DNA from: Cryptomeria japonica
Lineage: Eukaryota > Streptophyta > Pinopsida > Cupressales > Cupressaceae
NCBI RefSeq assembly: GCF_030272615.1
Contig: NC_081408.1
Span: 765,512,330 to 765,576,329 of the forward strand
Reading direction: 5' to 3'
DNA: 64,000 nucleotides
This document shows positions 1 through 10,664 of the stretch, piece by piece. The translations under genes were made by a program, and so were the position numbers. Each line of letters begins with the position of its first letter. Positions within the stretch are counted from its first letter, which is position 1. A model generated the notes under the pieces. It ran no database searches, had not been told where the DNA came from, and worked only from the letters and a program-made list of their open reading frames with translations.

Positions 1-2082
1 TTGAGAACTTCACACTAGTTATCTAGTAGATTCCTAAAGGTGTTTGTAAACATTGCATATCCTTACATATTTTTAAAAACTAAGAAATTGAAGTGAACAA
101 ATTTTAGATCATATAATGTGCTAAATCAAAATTGCACATTACATGTTCACTTTTGCCCACTATGACTAGCTTTGAGTTCGCATAAGTGACCTAAATAGTA
201 CACAATTAGATGTATAGGTCAACAATCGAGGGCAAAGTTTCAGCATCTTGACAAATGATTTTCTTACATTAGGATAAAGACATCTACATCAAAATTAGAA
301 CTAAGCAACCATGGATTTAATTTATTTAATTTGGTATTCCTATGAGCATTAATTATAAATTTTATTTTGATTATACGTCCTAGCTCCTAAATTCTAGACT
401 TTTAGTGGTGTTTGTTATTTATTTACATAAATTTGTGTAAAATGTCTTTAACACTTTATCTTTCATTACATTTTTGGTGAACTTGACATTTCTACATGAC
501 CTAGAGCTTTACCTTGGGATTTATCTTTCATCATTATTAGGGTTTTTAAATCATATTTGTTCTCATATCCTTAAATATAAGATTTACTTAGGGTTTGTGT
601 AATGAATGAGTCATATAATTTGTAATTAATATCAAATCTAAAGAATACACAAGTAAAACATGAAATATACTAAAATAACCTCCATCTTATCTGCATGTTA
701 AAGAATGTTGATTTTATGTAACATAAAATATTTATTTTACAACAAACTATGTCATAAACCATTCAACATTTGCACTCATAAACCAAACTTCAAAACAACA
801 TTGGAGCTTATTTATATTGATAGAATGTACAAGAAAATGTCGGCATAAATAAAAAATAACAATAGTACAAATGATATTCAAATTTGCAAACAAAAATGTT
901 ATGTTGAAACTAATTAACAAATCTTGCAAACAAACTACTAAAAGTTATGTTCAAAACCAAATAATTTTTTTATTTGTAGATTGCAACCTCTATGTGAGAT
1001 TGCCCTCAAGAAATTAAAGGGGTTTTCTCTTTTGATTTTAGTTTCAAAGGGGTTTTGTTCGAAAATTGATGAATTAGCACAAGTGTTCAAGGATTTTTAA
1101 TGGAGTTTTAGTATGATAAAAATGAGATGTTGAAACTACTTGCAATTTATAGATGTTGAATTCTCAATTTGGGCACTCAAATTCTAATGCCCTTTTCATG
1201 GAAAATAGTAAAATAAAATTATTTTCAATATTCTCCCTCTAAAAGATGTAAATTCAAAATCTTGCCATAACCTACGGTAGATTCTATCATGTGTCCCCTT
1301 TCAAATATAGATAATCAAGAAAACATTAGCTTATTTCTCATAGGCTAAAGAGAATGATGAGAAATATTTAATAATAATAATTTTAGTTATCTTACTCACT
1401 TTATGATATAACTTCATAAAGTGATGACTTATTTTTTTAGAAAGAGAGTCAATAAAATGTCACTAGGATAGAGGGGCAAAAGTAATGTTTTATTTAAAGG
1501 ACTTTCTAGGCACTTCTCAAATAAAGTTTGGAGGGAAATGGGAAATTTTTTTAAAAAATTAATTATTTTCCATCAAAGAGTTTATAGAAGTTGTGCATAG
1601 AAGAGGAATCATCCATTGTCATTTACTATCAAACCTTTTTCACAAAGATTGAGCACAAGTGTATTCGCCTTTTTCTCTCAAGAATATAAACTCTTTACAC
1701 AAGAATTAAAGGACTGAAACCCTCTTTACATGGGGATTTTGAGGACAAAAACCATCTATATTTTCTATGACTTGGAGGACAAAATCATTTGATTCATTTG
1801 AAGTAATTCCAATCATGGATTACCATTAAGTTGAAAGAGTTTTAGGAGATTTTCAAATTTCTACACCACTCCATATTGCCACTATAGTACTACCATGTCG
1901 CCACTATAATGTCATAGTACTATACCATTATGGGTGCATATTTGTCGAAGGGTTTTCATACTATATATTTTCATCTATTGTGAGGAATTTTAATATTATT
2001 TTATATTTATTTCAATATTAAACCAATTTTATATGAAGAGCTTTAACATTTAATCTATGATTAATTTAGTATTGGTGAAGGT
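1..2082. other. AT-rich intergenic DNA, no gene seen
   Basis: No open frame resembles a known protein. The stretch is AT-rich with short homopolymer runs. Around 1868-1930 short units built on 'gccactatagtacta' recur two or three times. No LTR ends, target duplications or transposon domains could be placed here. Confidence 0.6.
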
Positions 2083-2800
2083 TGTTGAGAACACCTTAGG
2101 AGTGAGAAGGGAGGGTGGAAAATCAATCTGGACCTTAAAATAATTAACTCTAAACTTTATCTTTCCAAAACACAATCAAATTATCTTTCATTTTATCAAC
2201 AACAATAAAGAATAAAGCAAAGAAACATAATGCACAAGAGAACACGAGATTTACACGAAAAATCCAAATAGGGGAAAACCACGGTGAGAGTCAACTCACA
2301 ATATATGAAATGATTATAAATCTATTTTAGGCTCACTATCAAGGAAGCACATTGCCACCCAAAAGACTTGCAGGCCGAGATGCACTATCCTAGGGCAAGA
2401 TACACAAGGACTTGCAAGCTGAAGCCCACTACTCCAAGAAGATTCAAAAGGACTTGCAAGATAAAGCTCACTAGTTTAGGGCAAGATACAAAGACTTGCT
2501 GACTAAAGATCACTTCTCTAGGGGAAATATACAATATTAGATTTGAATTGAGAAGATAGTCTTCTCCAAATATGAAACTACACTTGAACCTATGTCACAA
2601 GTAGCCAACTTCAACAACAATTGTCACCCTATGGTCGTGTCTTCATATCACACAACTCTACACATGATACGATCATAAAAGAACATTCACACATATTCTG
2701 ATTTACTTACATCGCAACACCGACACTTTACAACTCCAAATTGATCTTCTATAAATACTATCTTCTTCATTACAACCATCAATTAGGTTGGCCAAAACAA
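2083..2800 (-). mobile_element. Copia-type LTR remnant, reverse orientation
   Basis: Read on the minus strand this matches the end of the LTR family better preserved at 4272-5814. A purine-rich stretch at about 2092-2116 is the complement of the 'cacccctcccctctcagc' end of that LTR. Around 2245-2295 the complement of the conserved 'caccgtggtttt...gggtttccacg' box appears. From about 2360 to 2520 a degenerate unit of roughly 60 bp built on 'ggacttgcaag...agctcact' repeats three to four times. Outer limits are approximate and no target-site duplication was found. Confidence 0.5.
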
Positions 2801-4266
2801 AGGATAGCAATAGTTTCTATTAAGTCAACCACCAAACATAAGTGTGGTGAATGTAGTCTAATCCAAGAGATAGAGAGGACCTAAAACATCAAATTACATT
2901 TCTCTAAGTATTTCCAAATAATTTACACGATGGAACACATAACCCAAGGATGACAACTAGATAACACGTAGATAAATAATGTAGCACATAACCAGTCGAC
3001 CCAAAAATATAGCATCCAAATGATTAGACTCGATGCAGATCCCTACATGTCAAAGGTAGGACCCAAATACAATTTAACATACTCTCGAGAGTTAGCAATT
3101 ATCATTAAGATCATAGCACAAGCTGGAACCAAACTAGAGCAATTACCTAGAAGGCAAACATCAAACAAAATGTAGCATTGATGCGGAGGAAGGACTACTT
3201 TGTAAAACATACAAGTTTTGATCATTTACATTCTAGGTGCATTCTAGATTCATAACTTAGACACATTGCTTCTTTGCCCTATTTGACATACATTATCCAA
3301 ACTTCACTAAGGACATACAATCTTGGCCTGCTTATGGCCTCTCACCATGAATCTTGATGGCATACAAATCATCATTACATCAAACAAATCAAACAATGCA
3401 TTATTTTGTTAAACCCTCCTTCAACTAGGACTTTGTAACAATTACACTGCAAAATGACACCAACAATCCTAAATAACTTGCACAAATCAACTCATAAAGA
3501 CTTCTTCCTTGGAGGGAATGTGGGAAGCATTGGGGCAAAGGTTTCCACAAATTTTTATCAAATTTCAATGGTGCAAACTCTGTGTATGATTTTTTTTTAA
3601 CTTGTTGGAAACCCTAGTTAGGTTTTAGGACAATCAATACAAAAAATGTCATTACTTGCTTAAAACATCATAAAAATGGATGAAACCAGTTGCATTCAAA
3701 AGGTAAAAGACAACAATAACTCTTCCAACCATGTGCAAGTCCGTACCAAACTGTATAGGACCATACCAAGACAACCAATAGTATTGTTGCTATATCTTGC
3801 TCAAAACTCAACAAAATCACTTCAAACCAATTGCATTTTATTCTTAAGAAATAACAATATATTTTCCAATAATTTTCATGCCTATAATATTCCATGCCAA
3901 TCTATAAAAAGAAAAACTTAGATTGTTATAACAGAAATTGTCACAAAAACTATCAAAAATTGTCAAGATCAAGGGTTTTTTTTAAATTTAAACTTCTTAA
4001 CAACCCCTTTTTTCCTAATTTTTCGTTTCTTTCAGATGTAATGACCTCTGAAATAGTTACCATTCAAATACATTCCCTTTTCATAAAAAAAAAAAACCTA
4101 ATGCCTTTTATGACTTTTTCCCTTAAACTTGTAAAATTATGTACTTTTTACCACCTAAAACTAAATAAAAACATGAAAAGAGACTTTACATGGTCTTCAT
4201 GCTCTTTCATGACCTTATTGGGCTTCAACAAACCAAAACTAGGTTGAGGAACAAACCCCAAACCTT
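2801..4266. other. AT-rich intergenic DNA, no gene seen
   Basis: Contains a partial tandem duplication (listed separately) and otherwise only short, unconvincing frames. A 'tttttttt' run at about 3590 and an A-run at 4087-4098 are simple-sequence tracts. No known protein family was recognised on either strand. Confidence 0.5.
3683..3885. repeat. Two-unit degenerate direct repeat, 141-bp offset
   Basis: 'aaaccagttgcattc' at 3683 recurs as 'aaaccaattgcattt' at 3824, and similarity continues for about 50-60 bp in each unit ('aacaata...ttcca'). The short minus-strand frame across the region shows the same duplication as two WK-x-YC-x-LL/RI-x-CNWF blocks. That frame is probably not a real protein. 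Confidence 0.5.
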
Positions 4267-4271
4267 CAACA

Positions 4272-5814
4272 TGTTGGCATAACTGATGGTGTTGGCACAA
4301 CCGGTTCATCAGTTAGTATTGTCATCGATGACAAACACTTACCAGTGAATAAGGCCAAGCTCATAGGCAAGGAGGTATGGTAAACCTCAATCGTTTACTC
4401 ATGGTTGCAAACAGTATGGAGGATTCAGTGCTTCCCTAATATGCATTATTGACACACTTAAGCAGTGTGTTGGTCGAAGACTAATCGGTTGAAGGATAAA
4501 CAGAGTAGTTGACCGATCAGTCTTGCATCTAATAGGTGTTGAGATTAGTTTCTCAAACTGGCAGTTGAAATGATGATGCAATCACAGGAGGTGACTCAAA
4601 TTATAGTTTAGTAGTCTTATGTATGACTGGAACACTCTGGACAGACAGGTGATCAGTCTGTTTGATGATCAGTGACCGGTGGCAAAAGATGAAGAGTTAC
4701 ACCGGTGAACAAGTGATACAGGTTGAAGGATGCTGTCCACCGAGAATCTCATAGTGGTGACCGGTAAGTTGGATGCGATGACCAAAGGTGAGTTAGTCAG
4801 GGTGAGATATCATCAAACAAACTGCTAGTGAAGTCTACAACAATTAAGGCAGATTTGTGTGGATTTTCCGGTTCACATTAAAAAGTTAGAACACGACCCA
4901 GAAGTTGCTAAAATTATGAGCTGCAATGGCAGATAAGGATGAGTTGCTGGCGAGAATGATGGAGAGCGTGCAAAGAAAGTGCAGGAAGATTTGAATTTCA
5001 AATTTATCGACTTTTAGGTTTGAACCATTTAGGAAACAACAGTTATGTGTTGGCAAAACATGGTATAAAGGTTTTTGGGGAAAAACCAAAAAGTGTGATC
5101 GTGAAATTTTCTAAGTGCAATCTAGAAGAGAGGCGATCCAACAAGGTGAGAAGAGTGCAGAACTGCTAAGTGAATAGCAGAGTGGTGAAGAGAGTGTGTA
5201 GAGATCGAATGGTGTGAAGAGTAGAGAAAGAGTGTAGAGCACCAATAGAGTGCAAAGCAAGTGTAACCGGTGGTCAAAACAAAAAGCTTCAATTGGATCT
5301 GATTAAGCTAAGCGTAGCTATTATAGTAGATCATTCTCTCTGTTATTTTCTAATAACTACAATAGTAAAATCCCTTAATCGGGTGGGCTTTAACATGTCC
5401 CTTTGTAAAATACCTTAACCGGGTGACATCTTAATTGATGATCCTAAGTCATTTAACATGGCTACCTCTAACAGGGTAAAGGTTCTAATAGGCCTTGAAG
5501 AAAATCCCTTAACCGAGTGGCACCTAATAGTGTCTTTGTAATCTCCTAACAAGGATGGTTCCTCATCGGGCGTACTCCAGAAGAGTACAGATTTTGTGAG
5601 TTTCTCCTCGCACTGTGGTTTTCTCCCATTTGGGTTTCCACATGATAAACCTTGGTGTTCATGTGTGATTGATTTTGGTGTGCATGTTTCTTATTAATGT
5701 TGCTTATACTAATAAGTGTTAAGTTTGAGTAGAAATTTTGATTAAGGTTAAATATGGTAGAACCGGTATAGTGTTGATTCACCCCTCCCCTCTCAGCACC
5801 GGTTGGGACCAACA
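4272..5814 (+). mobile_element. Solo LTR, Copia-type, with 5-bp TSD
   Basis: The 1,543-bp unit begins TGTTGG and ends CCAACA, a 6-bp terminal inverted repeat of the TG...CA kind. It is flanked on both sides by CAACA (4267-4271 and 5815-5819), as expected for a 5-bp target-site duplication. No second LTR, primer site or internal coding region adjoins it, so it is best read as a solo LTR left by LTR-LTR recombination. It contains seven exact ACCGGT palindromes, an array of 'cttaaccgggt'-like units at about 5365-5560, and the conserved 'gtggttttctcccatttgggtttccaca' region near 5620. Assignment to Copia rests on resemblance of that last region to plant Copia LTRs and is less certain than the solo-LTR call. 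Confidence 0.82.
5365..5560 (+). repeat. CTTAACCGGGT-like motif array in LTR
   Basis: Units such as 'cccttaatcgggtg', 'ccttaaccgggtg', 'ctctaacagggta' and 'cccttaaccgagtg' recur every 20-60 bp. The same motif array is present in the LTR at 62.3-63.6 kb (about 63040-63250). Confidence 0.6.
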
Positions 5815-5819
5815 CAACA

Positions 5820-6195
5820 AGTCAAAAATCCCCTAGGAAATTCAAATTTGCATTTTTGTGAGAAACTACAAGTTTGAATTCCTTAATTTGATACCCTAAC
5901 TTAATCCATGGAAATGGATCTAAATGACTCCCTATGACCTACATCAACCCAAAACAAGGACTTGAACATCAAAATGAATAAAAAATGCATTGACAAAGGA
6001 TGCTCCTGTATCAAGCACCAATCAAAACATTCAACACCATGTGGAGCACATAAGGACATTCCCAAATAGTTCTTTCTTATTGTCACATCTATGCATGTTG
6101 GCACAACATAAATAGACACAAAACACTTCATTTCCAGAATGTCAAAAATAGACCTAAATAAAACAACCATAAATATTCTTATAGAACACTTTAAC
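5820..6195. other. Short AT-rich spacer, no gene seen
   Basis: Lies between the solo LTR and the LINE insertion. No recognisable coding or repeat structure. The last bases form the 5' target duplication of the LINE (6196-6210). Confidence 0.5.
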
Positions 6196-6210
6196 ACTTG
6201 ACACTAGAAT

Positions 6211-7898
6211 AATTCTAGTAATGAAAAGCATCCCTATAGTGAATGACCGCTCCCGAAATGTCTCCCACCCAGGCAATTTTGAAATCCCCTCGCAATGGCT
6301 CCCCTGCAGCACTGGACCTTGTGTTGGGTGTTGCTTCTGTCACTGTCATGGTCGTGGGTAGTGGCGGTGTTGTTGCAGACATACCTAGTGGTGGATTTTC
6401 GCGGCCCTCGGCTTCGCTAGCCTCTCTCTTGGTGTCCCCTGTTGGTGACCCTTCCTGTGCTCAGAATGTTGTTCCTACGGGGGATTTGGATGGGAAGGGC
6501 TCCTCCCGTCCCTTTGTTCTACAGGGGGAGAGGCCCTCTGATTTGGGTCACGGGCACAATGAGGTTCGGAGGTCTCGGCCTAGTGGACAAATGTTTGGTG
6601 GGTTCATTCCCGTGGCTAATGCCATTTCAGTTAACCTAAAAGATGATACAGTAGAGGAGATTGTTTTTAATGCCTCTATTCTCTCTTCACATGACGTGAT
6701 CTGCATGTTTAGGGGTTTTTTGCCTTTTCTCCCCTAGCTTCACACCTGGGTCTCTGATCAATGGGAACGTCTCATTACCAGTAAAATCCATATTTCCCTA
6801 TGGCTAAAGGTTTTTTTGTTGCTAAGTTTGATAATGCTCAGGACATAAACAAAATCCTATGTGATAACTTTTTTAGCTGGGAGGATAAATTTTTGTTAAT
6901 GATCAAGCCTTGGCACCCTGGTTTCAACCCTTCTACTGAAATGTTTAATATTCCATTGCATTTATGGAATGATTCTCTTTTAGAGGAAGTGAATAACGCC
7001 CTGGGAGATTTTTTGATGATAGATGATGAATCCTTTGATATTTTCCATTCCACATCTGCTAGCATACTAGTTGATTTGGATATTTCAAAAGGACTGCCTG
7101 CTGAAATTATACTTAGATCTTCTAAGGGTTCTTGGGTCCAAGCTTTGGACTATGAAAGGATTCCCTTTCGTTGTAGAAGATGCTTCAAAACTGGTCATGT
7201 TGCAGAACATTGTGGTTTTGAGAAAAACTCATCAACAACCACATGGTAGAATGGTGCTTCTCATCAACATTATACGGTCAAGAAGAAATCTGAACAACCA
7301 AGGAGTTTTTCAGATGTGGTTGCTAGGGAATCACGGGATCTTGGGGCACCCCCTGTTGGGGTTTCTGAAACTATGCAAGAGTTTTTAGCTGAATCCCCTA
7401 ATGTGAGAGTGAATGGAACTCAGGATGCTATTTTTGGATATAATGCTTTGGCTATTAATTATGATGGCCTATCAGATAAGGTTAAGCCAGCAGGGAGGTT
7501 TAAAGATGACATTTCTAAGACTATGATTGTTGGCTTTCTTTATCAGAATAATGGTGTGCTAGAGGACTTGGTAGTGCAAGTGGAAGAGGGAAGGATTTAT
7601 GTCAAGGGGAAGAAAGATAAATCCTCTAAGCCCTCATTTGACATGACTCTCCATTCCCAAAAGAGTAACTCGAAATGTAAATCATGAAGGTTCTTGTTTT
7701 AGGACTGGTTTTGTGCTGGCTTTTCCAACATTGTTTCAAGGTAGCTGACTGCCAACTGTTCTTTTGGAAGTCTCTTTTCTAGCTTGTTTGAACTTTCTGT
7801 TTGGACAACTTTCTGGATGTGGGTTCTAGATCCTTTCAAAATCTGTTTGTAAAGGGTTTCGGGGCCCTTCAAAACCCGATTTTTCCTTAATAAAAAAT
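6211..7898 (+). mobile_element. LINE (L1-type) copy, ORF2 deleted, 15-bp TSD
   Basis: The insertion is bracketed by ACTTGACACTAGAAT (6196-6210) and ACTTGACACTGGAAT (7899-7913), a 15-bp target duplication with one mismatch, typical of LINE integration. It contains ORF1 with a DUF4283 region and zinc knuckle, then a 3' end 'gggtttcggggcccttcaaa' followed by 'ttaataaaaaat', with an AATAAA at 7889-7894 and a short A-tail. No endonuclease or RT sequence lies between ORF1 and the 3' end. The copy is therefore internally deleted or came from a shortened template. GC content is visibly higher than the flanks. Confidence 0.85.
6243..7687 (+). pseudogene. LINE ORF1 (DUF4283 plus CCHC zinc knuckle), broken
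   Basis: ORF1 of plant L1-type LINEs encodes an RNA-binding protein that packages the LINE transcript. The reading begins at ATG 6243 with a low-complexity Pro/Ser/Gly segment. It changes frame between about 6737 and 6800, then continues as a DUF4283-like domain (for example 'LLMIKPWHPGFNPS', 'LPAEIILRSSKGSWVQ'). The zinc knuckle CRRCFKTGHVAEHC (C-x2-C-x4-H-x4-C) lies near 7170-7215. A TAG at 7247-7249 interrupts the frame, which resumes and ends at 7687. About ten residues seem missing before 'IPLHLWNDSLLEEV' compared with the family. It is not functional. Confidence 0.82.
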
Positions 7899-7913
7899 AC
7901 TTGACACTGGAAT

Positions 7914-8269
7914 TGAGACAATGCACAAAAATCACAAATATGTCCAAGTTGCAACACCTAAAACACCAATGTAGAGAAATGTGAAGCATTTTTAAGACCA
8001 ATCAAATCCACTTTTGACAAACAGATAGATTGTCAACAAACACCAATTACTAGCCACATCAACTGCAACACTAAGAAGCTGAAAAGATAGTAGTGCAATG
8101 TCCACATAGCATAAAATTCCTGACCAAACTCTCAAATGTCGAAGGGAGCAGAGCATTCTTCCAACCAAACTTTAAATACTCTTTCTGGCATATCACATCT
8201 CTTCATACTAAAAAAATTCCATAACCAACATTAAACTAAACTGAAGTGTCAGGGCCAAGGAAAGCACAT
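7914..8269. other. Spacer, no gene seen
   Basis: AT-rich sequence after the LINE target duplication. No family recognised. Confidence 0.45.
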
Positions 8270-8362
8270 CCACACCACCACCACCACCACCACCACTACC
8301 ACCACAACCACCATCATCATCATCATCATCATCATCATTATCATCATCGTCATTGTCATATC
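8270..8362. repeat. Compound microsatellite (CAC)n-(CAT)n
   Basis: About ten CAC/CCA triplets with one 'ctacc' interruption are followed by about a dozen CAT triplets, degrading into 'tcatcgtcattgtcatatcatcatta'. This is a simple-sequence repeat with no coding evidence. Confidence 0.9.
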
Positions 8363-8559
8363 ATCATTAACGCATCAAAACCTCATATTGAATGTAGACA
8401 TTAGACACCAAGGAGGTGGACATCCACAACCCAAAGCAACTACAACCATCAACCATCTGTATTGTACAACATTGTTCGCAATAATGACAACATCAACCTC
8501 AACAAACTATAGCAACACAATCTCCACATGTTGCCAACAATCTCCACAACGTCAAGGAA

Positions 8560-8652
8560 AACACATATTGTTAGGCATTAGGTTGACATCAATGACAACA
8601 CACATTGTCAAACATAAAGTTGACATAATGACAACACATATTGCCAACAAAT
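8560..8652. repeat. Short direct repeat, GTTGACATxAATGACAACACA
   Basis: 'ttgacatcaatgacaacaca' and 'ttgacataatgacaacaca' occur about 45 bp apart, each followed by an 'ttgtcaaaca'- or 'ttgccaacaa'-like tail. This is a two-unit degenerate tandem duplication. Confidence 0.55.
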
Positions 8653-8749
8653 GATTTTAGCTTTCATTTCTTATAAGGGTTTCAATATTATATATATTTA
8701 TACAATGAGTTTACCCTTCTAATTTGATTTATGAAATATCCTTATGTTG

Positions 8750-8850
8750 TACCAATCTAGTTTTGAATCACAACATTTTAAGATTGGTGCTTTTTGAATC
8801 ACAATGTTTAATGATTGGTGTTCTTGAATCACAACATTTTCTAGTTGCTA
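8750..8850. repeat. Three-unit tandem repeat around TTGAATCACAA
   Basis: 'ttttgaatcacaacattttaagattggtg', 'tttttgaatcacaatgtttaatgattggtg' and 'cttgaatcacaacattttctagttg' follow one another with a period of about 37-40 bp. Confidence 0.65.
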
Positions 8851-8859
8851 TAACACATA

Positions 8860-9798
8860 CTAAGTCGTGTATCCTAGGGTTTCACTCATTATGTTATATA
8901 GTTGGTATTTTTCTACAAAAATGCAAGCTACACATTGAGTACATAGATAGTTGTGACTTCTTTTAGCTATTCACTACCTCCAAGGTGAACATAAATGTTT
9001 ATTAACACCTATAACAACACTTACTAGCCCTATTATACCACTCACGTGTTGGGTATGATATTCTTTTCATGCTAAAATATATTTCTAAAGATTTCCATGT
9101 AATCGAAGAATAAATTTTGGGATCAAATTATCATTTTAGAACTATTTTATAGCATAGCTTAAGGTTTTTTTGAGATTTATTGCAACTAGGTCAATAATTG
9201 CTCATGATAGGTTTTGTTGATCATAAAATTCAAAAATTATGTCTCCCCTAATCAATAAATAATTTGTTTAAATGTTGTACAATTCTTTGTCATTTTACAT
9301 ATATTTTTTATTGACTTTTTATGGGGCTTTGAATGACTCAGCTTCTAAAACAACTTATCTATTATTCATATTTTGTCATTGGATGCATTGTAACCACTAC
9401 TAAGTGTAATAAATTTAAATGTAATATTTTAGCCACTTATGTTGTCACCTTGCCCATCTTGGGATCTCAATAATAAAAGTGTTAGAACTTGTGCATGAAT
9501 ATTTGGTTATTGTCAAGATCATCAAATACTTTAGTTTAGGACATTACAAGTTCCTAGATAAAAATAGTTAGCAACTACTTTCTAAAAGCTTGTCATAGAA
9601 TATGGTAAAGATGATGGGAGCTACTCAATGTCCATGGAGAATCCACACCTCATTTTTGGCTACCAATAAGCCACAGTATATTAATATTTAATCATCTTAG
9701 TTTACCAAGTTTGGACAGTAAATAGCTTAGGATATAATTAAATATTAAATTTTAAAAAAAATCATATCACTTTTTATAAGCCTACAAGAAATATAGAA
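8860..9798. other. AT-rich intergenic DNA, no gene seen
   Basis: No protein family, LTR end or RNA gene recognised. Strongly AT-rich. Confidence 0.5.
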
Positions 9799-10642
9799 TG
9801 TGATTTTGGGTCATTGAGTGCTTAAACAAGTCCACCCTTCCAAAAATTGCTCACACTCAAGCAATCCAATTTTTTGTGCTCCAAGAATTACAGTCTTTCC
9901 CATGTAGCATCTTCTACAAGTATTTTCTTGTAGTAAACCAAATACTATGTAACGATTCTTTTTCTCAAATATTCAGCCTAGTATGAAAATGAACTACTTA
10001 AAAACAATACAAATTGATCAAACACAAACACTCAATTAAAGCTATAGAAGATTCAAACAACAACAAGAAATACCCAATAAAAAATGCATGTTAACCTTCT
10101 AGCTACATTATCAAGAGACTTGACTTATGGATTGAGGATGCAAGTTCTTAAATTATCAGCATAACCTTGCATTCAACGTTGATTTATGAAAATGGCTTGG
10201 GTGGGTAAGATTTTATAGATTTGTAAGGAACAAGTGGCAAGGTGGGTAACAACTTGCCTAGCCCTTTGGACAATACTTGCCATACCCATACAAGACAAGT
10301 GGCATCTATATTTGCATAGGATTATAAACTGATTAAATCTTAATAAAGATTTAAAAATGGATCATGAAAGTGGGAATTAAATAAATATAAATATTTATTT
10401 AATCTTGAAGAAAGAAGTGTAAGGTTATGTTTGAATAATTATTCAAAAACTATACTTTAGTGATAGATGAGAAAATGATTTTGGATGATGAAGGGGAATA
10501 ATGAGAGTAATGAGAAATATTAATTAAATATAAAAAATTATTTAATTAATATAGAAATTGAGAATATAGATAATCGATCAAATGTAAATAATCGATTTTA
10601 GAATAATAATGAGAATTAACAATGTCAATTTTAGTTGTGTAC
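9799..10642 (-). mobile_element. 3' LTR of a Tat-like gypsy relative, minus strand
   Basis: On the minus strand an LTR starts TGTACACAAC at 10642. It is preceded by a purine tract homologous to the one that precedes the 3' LTR of Element 3. Both share the order TTCTTTGAAA, then TCATTT, then an AAxAG-rich tract, then CAAAA, then TGTA. The body has the same AT-rich palindromic style ('ttaattaaatat', 'aaatatttatttaat') as the Element 3 LTR. The far end is placed provisionally at the TG at 9799. No paired 5' LTR was found, so this is a truncated remnant. Confidence 0.5.
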
Positions 10643-10664
10643 ATTTTGTTCTTTTTAAAATGAC
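10643..10664 (-). other. Polypurine tract of the truncated Tat-like element
   Basis: The complement of 'ttttgttctttttaaaatga' reads as an A/G-rich tract directly before the LTR start TGTAC. It occupies the same place as the Element 3 tract at 16542-16555 but is more degraded. Confidence 0.45.
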
